Under the pieces are notes generated by a model. It saw only the letters and a program-made list of their open reading frames with translations. It searched no databases and had not been told where the DNA came from. Position numbers and translations under genes: made by a program. A stretch of DNA of 12,499 bases from Cudoniella acicularis. Its lineage: Eukaryota > Ascomycota > Leotiomycetes > Helotiales > Helotiaceae. Below are positions 1 through 7,843 of the stretch, one piece after another. The stretch spans positions 1-12,499 of the forward strand of contig JAAMPI010001591.1 of NCBI GenBank assembly GCA_013054445.1, given 5' to 3'. The first letter of the stretch is position 1. The number at the start of each line of letters is the position of its first letter.

Positions 1-172
1 CACATACCCAAAATCCCGAAACACAGCTGTAACACCCGCCATTCCTCCCTTGTCCTTCTTCTTCTTACCCCCCAATCCCCAATCAACTGTCTGCTCCTCC
101 ATTCCCTCCCTTCTAAGTTCTCTCCGGAGTAAAGCCACCCGTCCTCCGCACTCGAGCTTCAAGCCTCAAACT

Positions 173-196
173 TTATTACTTAGCTTATTACTTAGT
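173..196. repeat. 12-bp tandem duplication, two copies
   Basis: TTATTACTTAGC at 173-184 is followed directly by TTATTACTTAGT at 185-196, differing only in the last base. It is a small local duplication with no evident function. Confidence 0.8.
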
Positions 197-292
197 TTAT
201 TTATCGTGGCTTGGGGCTAGAACTCTACTTGCTACCGAGGAAAGTAGCTGCGCAGTATGCAGTGCTCACTCACTAAGGCAGGTACACCACTA

Positions 293-316
293 CCTAAGCA
301 CCTAAGCACCTAAGCA
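293..316. repeat. CCTAAGCA x3 tandem repeat
   Basis: Three perfect head-to-tail copies of the octamer CCTAAGCA lie at 293-300, 301-308 and 309-316. Short CCTAAG-type repeats are familiar in filamentous fungal intergenic DNA. It is not the telomeric TTAGGG hexamer. Confidence 0.85.
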
Positions 317-1166
317 CTTGGTATCCCACTACGATATAGAAGGTTGATCGGCTTCACACACCTCACCCACCCCATTGACTCGATTCGCGAGACAGACTTC
401 CCAATTCGTTAACCTAAAGGCACTAATATATCACCCACATAGCCCAATCTATCCAAAAATCTATTAATTAATCAATCAATAGCTCACAAACCACACTCTA
501 TCACCACGTTAGATAAACAACCACCTAATATATTTACTCTATAGCATGGCGTGGCACCCTCCCCTCCCTTCATTAATCACAACGCACATGCATACCTGAG
601 ACCATTCACGTCACATCACCAAAACTTAAATCGTAAACAAACCAACTAACCACAAACTCAAAAACTCAAAAAAATAGTTCGTTTGAAAAATACTCCATTC
701 CATTCATACCCTCATTCCAGCCACGATTTTTCTTTCTTCCCTCCTCACTATCTATCTACATAGTCTTAATTAATGTAATGGGTAATATGCAGAGAAAACA
801 GATAGGAAAATAAACGCCCCGCCTCCACACTCAGTGGCATAGTTTAGTGTGGTATGGTATCGTCGTTCCATTCCATCCCGTTCATATCGAGGAACAGATA
901 AACGAACATACAAAAAAGAAAACGGACATGTTGAGCTTCTGAAATACGACAGAAACATACAATCCCATTCTAATGCACCAAGACCCACGACCAAGTCAAG
1001 CCAGAAAAGAAAATCCAGATGCAGTGTGATGTAACACGATGTGATGTGTTGATGCGTGCGCTGATCGCTCAAAACCAATTCAATTCAACAAGAAATAAAC
1101 TCCTTCCTTCCCTCATTCCCTTGTGCTTTCTCCAAACCAGTACCGTATATGTACGTATATGCTCGA

Positions 1167-2039
1167 TCAAAAATTCGATGAAGCGTTGACGTTTCGCGCT
1201 GGGTTGTGGTAGTTTTCCAATGTGCTCTGGAATGGGTTGGGTGCTGCTCCCGGGCTTCCGCCAATCTTCTCCCCAGCCGCGCTTCCAGTACGGAATCCCA
1301 TCAATCCGTCGCTCTCGTCTTCCTTCTTCTTGCGGCCCCAGATTCTCCATGCTACGATGAATAACCCTGCGAATACGATGGCTCCTCCAACACCAACTAC
1401 TACGCCAATGATTGTGTTTCGGGTACTGGTGCTCATTGAGCTCGTGGTCGAACTGTTGGTTTGCGTGCTGGAAGTTCCGGTTGGTTGAGCGGTCGTATCG
1501 GTGGATGAGGATACGCTGGTAATGGTGCTGCCGCTGACGGTCAAGACTTCGGTGACGGGAATCACGCTTGGGGTCTGGGTGACTTCCTGAGTGGTTTTGC
1601 TAGTTTGTTGCCCTTGCGTGGGTGTCGCGCTGTTGGAATCGGTCTTGGTAGCGGGTGTTGAAGAGCTCGATTGCGATTGCACCTGTTGAGAGCTGGATGA
1701 TGAGTTGGGAGTGGAAGACGCGGGAGTAGAAGATGATGTTTGGACGGGCGTGCTCGATGAAGAGGATGGAGCGGCTTGAGACGCTGGTGACGACGATGTT
1801 GATGGCGCAGAGCTGCTGCTCACAGGAGCTGATGAACTCGTCGGTGTTGCAGATGCTGATTTTGCCACTGGGCTCGTAGATGAGGTCGAGTCGGCGGCGG
1901 CGGCGGCCACGGCGGCGGATACTGCCCTCTTCCCATTTTCTCGTGCGAAGATGTTGTTGACATCGAGCCAGTTGGCTTGTGCCAGGGCGAGGAACACCAC
2001 AAAGACGGAGAACAAGCGGAGCTGATGCCGCGAAAGCAT
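1167..2039 (-). CDS. Mid2-like cell-wall integrity sensor, 290 aa
   Basis: Predicted type I plasma-membrane sensor of cell-wall stress. Residues 1-22 form a signal peptide, with likely cleavage after AQA. A dibasic KR at 38-39 region (within GKRAV) could be a Kex2 site. Residues about 50-205 are a Ser/Thr/Pro/Ala-rich, probably O-mannosylated stalk. Residues about 209-231 are one glycine/valine-rich membrane helix (NTIIGVVVGVGGAIVFAGLF), followed by the stop-transfer RKKK and a cytoplasmic tail of about 59 residues ending NASSNF. This layout is that of fungal Mid2/Mtl1-type proteins, which feed the Rho1-Pkc1 wall integrity pathway. There is no cysteine-rich WSC domain. The start at 2039 was chosen because the signal peptide follows it directly and A is at -3; an in-frame ATG at 2171 would bury the signal peptide. 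It is single-exon and transcribed away from the GH5 gene. Function is inferred from architecture. Confidence 0.85.
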   Translation of the reverse strand: MLSRHQLRLFSVFVVFLALAQANWLDVNNIFARENGKRAVSAAVAAAAADSTSSTSPVAKSASATPTSSSAPVSSSSAPSTSSSPASQAAPSSSSSTPVQTSSSTPASSTPNSSSSSQQVQSQSSSSTPATKTDSNSATPTQGQQTSKTTQEVTQTPSVIPVTEVLTVSGSTITSVSSSTDTTAQPTGTSSTQTNSSTTSSMSTSTRNTIIGVVVGVGGAIVFAGLFIVAWRIWGRKKKEDESDGLMGFRTGSAAGEKIGGSPGAAPNPFQSTLENYHNPARNVNASSNF

Positions 2040-2538
2040 CGTGACGGTATGTGTGTGCAATTCTCGAGAAGTGGTGATGGTGTTGATGTCGACTGCGTTG
2101 TCACCGATCGATCTTTTGTAACTGCGGGTCTCTGCGCTTCGTGTCCCAGATAGAGTGTGATTGTTCAACAATAGAAGAAAAGGTGAATGTTCGTAATATT
2201 ATTGTTAAACTGCGTTTCGAAACGAAGGACCGAGGAAAAAGAGGAAGATGGACGTAATAAAGAGTGGCGTGAAAGCGAATGTATGGTTGTGTTGGTTGAA
2301 GGAATGACAGGGAGCGGAGGAAGGAGAAGCAGGAGTAGGAGCGTTTGGGTTTGAAGGAGTTTGCGTGAGGTGCGGAGCGAATCCACTACGAGCGAGCGGA
2401 AACCAGCGCCAGTCACCAGCAACAGGCCAGCGCCAGCGTTGCTTCGGGCCGGCAAACCCTGAAAATAGCAGCACACCACTGATTTTCACAGCCCACTCTT
2501 CTTCTCTAGCGAGTGCTTCTCACTGGCCACAACCCCAA
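2040..2538 (-). promoter_or_regulatory. Upstream region of the Mid2-like gene
   Basis: Read on the minus strand, 2300-2350 is pyrimidine-rich (CTCCTACTCCTGCTTCTCC), as is usual just upstream of fungal transcription starts. A 13-bp palindrome, ATTGTT-C-AACAAT, lies at 2160-2172. Imperfect repeats sharing TAGCGAG and CACTGGC occur at 2507-2526 and 2558-2577, 51 bp apart. No clear TATA box was identified. The role is assigned from position. Confidence 0.45.
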
Positions 2539-2733
2539 ATGCAACCACTTTTCACTGTAGCGAGCATATTTCACTGGCTCAGCCTTCACATTTCACTCCT
2601 CATCTGCACGGCGCTGGGATGTCACGCAGCTGGAGAAGTGTTGACAGCCAACACCACCGTTTTTTGCTTTGGTGTTACCTGCATATGGCCGAATTCAGGT
2701 TCAAACGGTGTCGAATGCACGAATCTTTCCTAA
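2539..2733 (+). CDS. Possible small secreted Cys-rich protein, 64 aa
   Basis: I do not recognise this as a known family. An ATG at 2539 opens 64 codons ending in TAA at 2731-2733. The first about 31 residues have a hydrophobic core (HISLLICTALGCHAA) with a plausible signal-peptidase site after CHAA. The mature part would be only about 33 residues with three cysteines (43, 48, 60), a CFGVTC pair and N-x-T/S sequons at ANTT and TNLS. The size and layout recall fungal small secreted proteins and effectors, but a frame this short arises by chance easily. The same frame stays open upstream of the ATG to about 2365. It is divergent from the Mid2-like gene, 500 bp away. Expression data would be needed to believe it. 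Confidence 0.22.
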   Translation: MQPLFTVASIFHWLSLHISLLICTALGCHAAGEVLTANTTVFCFGVTCIWPNSGSNGVECTNLS

Positions 2734-3600
2734 CCAGCCGCCACAACGGGGACGCTACATGACCTTGCAGTGTTCTGGAATTCTCTGGCTACTGGCTTCA
2801 CATCTCGGTGCTCATTCTGCGCAGTGCGAACTCCACACCTTATTTCTCCAAGCGCATTGCCATTCTGCAACCCGAGGCAGATGACGAGAGCGCATGAAAA
2901 GCTTTCCAAGTCTGCCTCCGCTTGATCCGGACAGGGCTGAAAATTCTTCGTGACGGGTGCAGACAGCAAGAACAAGTGGCCCGGCGAGAAATGTTGCATA
3001 AAAGCGAGAAGGGCCTCCAACGACCAATCAAGACAGCTTTGCGATCCACCTCTCCTGGTTCACGAAACCCGTATCACGGCGTCGAGGGAACTTGGCACCG
3101 CGATCGACCGAACACAACTCCCATCTCGGATTGAATGTGATGTTGTCGATCAGCTTTTCCAGCGCCACGGAACATTTCTTGTTTGGAGGTACCCCTTCAA
3201 GATGACGTTGAGGGACATGGCCTTGGGGGCAGAGCGTGGGACACTGCGAGCTTCTGTGCCTGTGCCTGTGCAAGTGCATGATGTTGATGTTGCGAGGCTA
3301 AACATGCTACAACTATCTGATCGCCTGTGCAGTTACGATTCCTGTTGTGTTCGTCTTGTCAAAACACCGCTCGCGAATCATGAGAATCCGTCTGATACAC
3401 AGATCTTCAACGTTGCTTTCTTTGGCTTGCCCTACGCGTTCTCGGGTTTCACATGTCCACAAAGTCATGCTTCTAGAATTATCAGATGATTTTGGAGTGA
3501 AGGTAGATCTTATTGATGTTATGAGTTTCTGCTTGTTTATTTTCTATTTCTATCGTTTGAAGGTGAGTAGGGGTGTAAGGTCATCACCGATGAAATGCCA
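2734..3600. other. Intergenic, no supported gene
   Basis: A + strand frame is open from 2950 to 3489, but it starts at GTG, has its first ATG late, and shows no signal peptide, domain, repeat or hydrophobic pattern; several shorter frames overlap it on the other strand. I see no introns that would join it to anything. It is left as non-coding. Confidence 0.5.
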
Positions 3601-3605
3601 AGTGG

Positions 3606-3652
3606 CACGTGATGCTCCGATCACATGAAACACGTGAGCTGGTATCATGTGA
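3606..3652. promoter_or_regulatory. Cluster of four E-boxes
   Basis: Four CANNTG sites fall within 46 bp: CACGTG at 3606-3611, CACATG at 3622-3627, CACGTG at 3631-3636 and CATGTG at 3646-3651. TCACATGA (3621-3628) and TCATGTGA (3645-3652) are exact reverse complements around the central CACGTG. Such sites bind fungal bHLH factors (Cbf1, Pho4 and SREBP/SrbA-type factors are the known classes). The cluster lies about 775 bp upstream of the GH5 start codon and far from other well-supported starts. Which factor binds, and which gene is controlled, are not known. Confidence 0.45.
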
Positions 3653-4425
3653 CTAAGCATCTCCTTGTCTCTCTCCAGCGCCAGGTGGTTTTCCAGTGAG
3701 ATTGCACTTTCATAGCTTGGTACGAAATGCAGTTTTGGCAATTATCTCCTGTTTTTTTTTGGATTTTGTTTGGCACCTGCTCCCACCAAGCGCACTCCTT
3801 CCGAGTGGTTATTCATTCACGAGAGCCGCGAGGAGGATTTCCCCTTGAACATCCTGTCCGTTGGAACAGAGTAAAGTCGCTTCTCTTTGCGTCATTTCAT
3901 CATCTGAAAGCACATTTCTTGCTATTATCCAACACCTTTCCTTTGTTTCTCATATTCGTACTGCCTCGCATTTATATATTAACCCAAGCAAACGAGAATT
4001 AGCCTCTTCAAATGAGCCAAAATATATTTACACAAGCCCCGGAGAAACCCCCTTCCGCTTCCATACCCCAGAAATTCCGGCGAAAACACTTCCACCACCA
4101 CCTTTAGTTCACCGCATACCCCAAACTCCACGTTTTTTCTTGGTAATTACCCCAGGATTGAGATTGAATCCGACGGCTAGTCAATGAGGGGAACGGAGAT
4201 GCCGGGTCCGACTTGCGGGGTGGAAATTCTGCTTGTTTAGAGGGAACCTCACGACTGGCGGAAATGATGAGGCTGAATTTGAATTCGCAAGGGTTTCCGA
4301 GGAAGATGGCAACGAGATAAGATTTGGGTGTCGCTGCCTAAAATTGAAGATATATATGTGTTGGGTTCCTAGATTGAGTATCCGGTACGCAGTTTCTACG
4401 CCAGTATCCTCGCGTCAATCTCAAC
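3653..4425 (+). promoter_or_regulatory. Upstream region of the GH5 gene
   Basis: This AT-leaning stretch leads to the GH5 start. TATATAT at 4351-4357, about 70 bp before the ATG, is the best TATA-like element; another AT-rich element (TTTATATATT) lies near 3970. GCGGGG at 4215-4220 fits the CreA consensus SYGGRG, and GGCTAG at 4175-4180 fits GGCTRR of XlnR/Xyr1. Both motifs are common by chance, so carbon-catabolite or inducer control is only a suggestion. A run of nine T occurs near 3752-3760. No gene is seen. Confidence 0.4.
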
Positions 4426-6623
4426 ATGCTCAAATCGACAATCCTAGGCCTTTTGGCAGTGGGGATCCAGAAGGTTCATGCTCAAGCATTGGCCTATGAC
4501 CAGTGTATTTTCAGTTCAGCTCCTTTGAGTATGAATTATACCTGACAATTTACAGTGGCATCTTCAGCAATCGCTACCTCGCCCATAGCTTCCCAATCAT
4601 GTCCCGGGACATTCACCCCAATCACAGCTTCCGCAGCCTTCGCAGCACTAAATCCAGGATGGAATCTAGGAAATACCCTCGATGCAACACCAACTGAGGG
4701 CTCCTGGAATAACCCTCCCGTCCAACCAGAAACCTTTGCTCAAATCAGAGCAAAGGGTTTCAACAGTGTTCGCATTCCTGGTAAGCAGTTCCTCCGATTA
4801 CCAAACACCTAATTAACAATGAGATGCAGTAACATGGGGATACCACTTCATCGACAGCTCACCAACATGGAACATCAACACCACCTGGCTAGACCGCGTC
4901 GAAACCGTCGTCGACGAAGCCCTCTCCCACGACTTCTACGTCATTCTTAATGCGCACCACGACTCCTGGGTCTGGGTGGACTTCACCGCCACCAACGTAA
5001 ACCTCACTCAAGTCGAAGAACGTTTCTCTCGCCTCTGGACACAAATCGGGTCACGATTCGCCTGCAAATCCTCCAAACTGCTCTTCGAGCCCCTCAACGA
5101 GCCCTCAGGAAGCACAGCCGCGCACGGCACCGAACTCAACAAACTCAACGATCTCTTCCTAACCGCCATCAACAACGCCGGGGGCTTCAACCCTCTCCGT
5201 GTAGTCTCCCTAAGCGGCTTGGGCATGGATTTGGCGAAAACAAGCCAGTTTTTCTCCCGCGGCACTCTCTACCCCTCTCAACCATGGGGGTTGCAAGTTC
5301 ACTACTACGCACCCTACGACTTCATCTTCGGTGCCTGGGGGAAAACAATCTGGGGTTCTGACGCCGATAAAGCCTCCCTGGTGCAAGATTTCACGCTTTT
5401 CAAGGGAAATTTCACAAACATCCCAACATTTATCGGCGAATGGAGCGCCAGCCCTTCAAACACCGAAACTGCTGGACGGTGGAAATACTTTGATTTCTTT
5501 CTTCGCACTGCCAAGAGCTTCAACTACAGTACGCTGTTATGGGATAACGGTAACGATGAATTTAATCGTAGTGTTAATAGTTGGAAAGATCCTGTGGCGA
5601 TGAATTTGCTGTTTACAGCTGTGAAAGGAGAAAACAACACGTTGGCTGATAGCACGGTTGATCCTGCTGCTGCATCGCAGTTCTCCTCCGCGTACTTGTT
5701 TCATAAGGTTGGTGATGCGGTCGTTGATCAATCGGCCACTTATCTTTTAAACGGCAACTCGTTGCGGGATATCAAAACTTCCTCTGGGCGGAAACTCAAC
5801 AAGCAAGACTATGCTTTCTCAGCAGCGGGAAACCTCACGCTCTCCTCTTCCTACCTCAGCACGCTCTTCTCCCCTTCTTCAGCAGCGGGAACGAAGGAAA
5901 CTCTCACGCTTACTTTTTCCTCTGGGGCGCCTCTCACGCTTTCAATTATTCAGTACACTACGCCGATAATCTCGCAAACGACATTCAACCTTACAACACT
6001 TTCTACGGCGAATGATTTACATGTTCCGATTCAATACCAAGGACTACCGGAAATTGCGGCTGTGAAAGCCATAGTGAATGATAGTGTAGGTAGTTATTTG
6101 GCGGATAGTTGGACGCAGTGGTTGGGGGTGCTGCAAAAAGGGAGGTGGACGTACGTTTTTCTTTTTCCTTTTCTTCCCCTTCTTTCTTCTGCATTCCTTC
6201 TCCTTTTCCTCCTCTTGACTTCTTTCTTACTCTTCCTCGCTGTAAAATACTTCATTTTCAAAGAGGAAGTGTCTGCTCAGGAAAATATAAAAGTAATGAA
6301 TGCTAACGGTACACTGTCAAGAATGGGTGGTTGGAGTTGGGATGCAGCGGGCTTGATGTTGAGTGGTGGTAGTACGGGGGGGTATTGCGACGTTGAAGAG
6401 TGCGACGACGGCGGGGTGGGGGTGCGGGGGAAGGGGGGTTGTGCTTACGCTTGAGGTTAGTCTATTTCTTTTGTTTCTGTTTGTGGTAAGGTAGGGTTGG
6501 TGGTTTGGGTTGAGGGAGAGTAAAAGAGAGGAGATGATGAGACTGAGACTGAGACTGACTTCTGTGTAGTTCTACCCGAGGAGCCTAGGACAAAATAGTG
6601 TTAACGTAACTTTTGTTGTTTGA
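4426..6623 (+). CDS. Secreted GH5 cellulase-family protein with X2-like module; 3' frame break
   Basis: Predicted secreted beta-glycanase. Exons by splice signals: 4426-4504, 4556-4780, 4830-6150, 6322-6455, 6570-6623. Residues 1-19/20 are a signal peptide. About 45-365 is a GH5 TIM barrel: GWNLGNTLDA (61-70), VRIPVTW, NAHHDSW (142-148), acid/base E192 in NEP, HYYAPYDF (259-266), nucleophile E305 in IGEWS, and W339. About 385-478 resembles the CBM_X2 module (LLNGNSLRDIK, SYLSTL, LTLTFSSGAPLTL). About 485 onward is a second beta-rich module ending LTLE-FYPRSLGQ. Reading exon 4 from the exon 3 frame gives GGWSWDAAGLMLSGG and then TGA at 6452-6454. The next frame gives IATLKSATTAG...VVLTLE, which splices at 6455/6570 into FYPR and ends TGA 6621-6623. 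So one base is extra near the G7 run 6376-6382, a true frameshift or a sequence error. Intact length would be about 603 aa; unshifted, about 585. Substrate (cellulose, xyloglucan or other beta-glucan) and GH5 subfamily are not resolved. Confidence 0.85.
6151..6321 (+). other. GH5 intron 3: 171 bp, 3n and stop-free
   Basis: Donor GTACGT at 6151, branch point GCTAAC at 6301-6306 and acceptor CAAG ending 6321 are all good. Splicing joins exon codons in phase (AC + A) and leads into GGWSWDAAG. The intron is an exact multiple of three and lacks an in-frame stop, so unspliced RNA stays open and would add 57 residues. Because the 5' half is T/C-rich, those residues include a very hydrophobic stretch of about 30 that would act as a membrane helix. 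Splicing is the likelier norm. Confidence 0.75.
6413..6438 (+). other. Putative G-quadruplex motif in GH5 exon 4
   Basis: Four G-runs follow closely on the coding strand: G4 (6413-6416), T, G5 (6418-6422), TGC, G5 (6426-6430), AA, G6 (6433-6438). Loops of 1-3 bases with tracts of at least four are at the strong end of the standard G-quadruplex pattern. It would also form in the mRNA, just before the last intron, and makes replication and sequencing slippage more likely here. Confidence 0.75.
6541..6558 (+). repeat. GACTGA x3 repeat over the GH5 intron 4 branch point
   Basis: Three copies of GACTGA lie inside the last GH5 intron (6456-6569, donor GTTAGT, acceptor TGTAG). The CTGAC at 6555-6559 suits the branch point, 10 bases from the acceptor, and the repeat supplies similar CTGAG sequences upstream of it. 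Confidence 0.6.
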
Positions 6624-7112
6624 TTAGGCTACAATATCTAACTTCTAATCAACTTACTACTTTATTTAAAATTCGTAATAAGATTTTACTAGGGTCAATT
6701 TATAGTTTATTGACTTTATTAGTATATTATCACTAGATAAACCCTAAAGAAGCCTCCTATAGAATCGTGAGGGAAAATCCACGGTGCTAAGTGAGCCTTA
6801 TATGGACACCTATACCTATGATGACAAGGCGCGAAAATCCGTGCACACATATTGTTCCCTCCCCCTCCTTCCCCGGAAATCGATAACCGACGTCCCCGCG
6901 AGGCGAGAATCCCGGTATACCGCTGACACTTCACCTAAACCACGAAAATCTCAACGTAAAATCAAGTCTCTCTTATTCCAAACGATATAATTTTATACTT
7001 AATCGTTTCGATTTCCTGACTACGCAGTCTCTTCCAAAGAACTTTTATAATGACTTAAGGTATGTCAAGGATGTATTATTGTACCTCGACTTGATTTACA
7101 CTCCAAGTTTTT
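6624..7112. other. AT-rich intergenic stretch after the GH5 gene
   Basis: No gene is seen. 6624-6740 and 6970-7110 are visibly AT-rich with many TA steps, as in decayed repeat islands; 6780-6930 is less so. Two similar segments, GAAAATCC-ACGGTGC near 6773 and GAAAATCC-GTGCAC near 6833, may be a small dispersed repeat. ACGCAGTCT at 7022-7030 matches nine bases of the MITE terminal repeat at 7634-7841, but no partner end was found. Confidence 0.5.
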
Positions 7113-7632
7113 TTAACCTTTGCAATTTTCTTTCGACCTAAAACTCAAGAGTGTTAATAGAATAGTAAATGTATGCTTTGTACTGTGGGTGCTTTTAAAT
7201 GTTATAATTAAAAGGGGTGACGCATCTTTATCGGGAGACAATCTCTTGTCCGCAAGGTTAAAAATCTTCTCGGCTCGAATTGCCTGTTTGTGGAGCTGCT
7301 GCGCTACCTCCGACCTCATTGTGGCTGCACAATTTATGGCCTCGACATCCATTCTAATCAGTCATTCGATTACCATATCCAATTCTGCAACCGCAGATGA
7401 ACCAAGCCGTCGTATCTCGAATCTGTATTCTACACGATTAATCCCAGCACACAAACACGACGTCAATACACACGAATCGAAAATTGATGGCGTGCAGAAT
7501 CTGACGACAGTACGCTGCCAAATGCAGTCTTGTCACCCGCCTTGGAGCTTCTTGGCTAATGTTGCTGTGAAGAATAGCCCGTGTAGTTGGAATTCGATTG
7601 CGCCTGCCTCCTTCATAGCTTCACCCAGGCTT
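7113..7632 (-). pseudogene. Decayed coding frame, product unrecognised
   Basis: On the minus strand one frame runs from 7632 to 7113 (about 173 codons) broken only by two TGA codons, at 7533-7535 and 7362-7364. Both could come from CGA by C-to-T change, as in RIP. It reads like protein: LGEAMKEAGAIEFQLHGLFF at its start, VEYRFEIRRLG in the middle, and an amphipathic helix, RSEVAQQLHKQAIRAEKIF, near 7250-7310. The last part, past about 7205, is AT-rich and probably not original coding. Directly upstream the frame meets the MITE at 7634-7841; taking out the MITE and one TA continues it without a break into GGHHGYV (near 7844-7865), where TTTACAG could be an old splice acceptor. The opposite strand is also open here (7120-7680) but starts at TTG and reads like an antisense shadow. 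I do not recognise the family. Confidence 0.35.
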
Positions 7633-7633
7633 A

Positions 7634-7841
7634 GACTGCGTGATGGGTACCCGTACACGGACCAGTTGGTCCGTGCCTAGCCGTGCGTCGGGTAAAGCCC
7701 TAAGGTTTTTTTAATAAATATCGTATTTTCGTAATAGGCTTGAAATTTCTAGTTCTGTCTAAAAATCCGTATTAAATTTAGCCTAGAAACAAAAGAGAAG
7801 CACGGCCGAACGGGTACCCGTGGGTTACCTATCACGCAGTC
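7634..7841. mobile_element. MITE, 208 bp, TA target-site duplication
   Basis: The left end GACTGCGTGAT (7634-7644) and the right end ATCACGCAGTC (7831-7841) are perfect inverted repeats of 11 bp, extending as GGGTA/AGGTA with one mismatch. A second block, GGGTACCC, lies in both arms (7645-7652 and 7812-7819), offset by a few bases. The element is flanked by TA on both sides (7632-7633 and 7842-7843), the target duplication of the Tc1/mariner superfamily. It has no coding capacity and an AT-rich middle, so it is a non-autonomous MITE needing a transposase from elsewhere. It sits inside the decayed minus-strand frame. Confidence 0.7.
7656..7675. repeat. Subterminal 9-bp hairpin in the MITE
   Basis: CACGGACCA (7656-7664) and TGGTCCGTG (7667-7675) are exact reverse complements separated by two bases. 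It lies just inside the left terminal repeat. Subterminal palindromes can be transposase binding sites; here that is only a possibility. Confidence 0.8.
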
Positions 7842-7843
7842 TA

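Larger units (their letters stand above)
1..1166. other. Intergenic, no supported gene
   Basis: I see no credible coding region here on either strand. The first 120 bases are strongly C/T-rich on the + strand, as in many fungal promoters and 5' leaders, but no + strand gene follows. Two short tandem repeats lie at 173-196 and 293-316. The stretch next to 1166 should hold the 3' UTR of the minus-strand Mid2-like gene. An open minus-strand frame at 770-1078 has no domain, signal or typical codon pattern and is treated as chance. Confidence 0.6.

Noticed and set aside
770..1078. Minus-strand frame of 102 codons
   Set aside because: Mixed composition with no family resemblance, lying just past the 3' end of a real gene; most likely chance.
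1167..2171. Longer start of the Mid2-like protein at 2171
   Set aside because: It would place 44 polar residues before a clear signal peptide; the ATG at 2039 has good context and directly precedes the signal sequence.
2950..3489. Open + strand frame of 179 codons
   Set aside because: It starts at GTG with a late first ATG, shows no domain, signal or splice partners, and overlaps several other random frames in moderate-GC DNA.
7022..7030. ACGCAGTCT as a second MITE end
   Set aside because: Nine bases match the MITE terminus but no matching opposite end or TA-flanked unit was found; it could be chance.
7120..7680. Open + strand frame of 186 codons
   Set aside because: It starts at TTG, runs into the MITE, and its residues look like the antisense of the more protein-like minus-strand frame.
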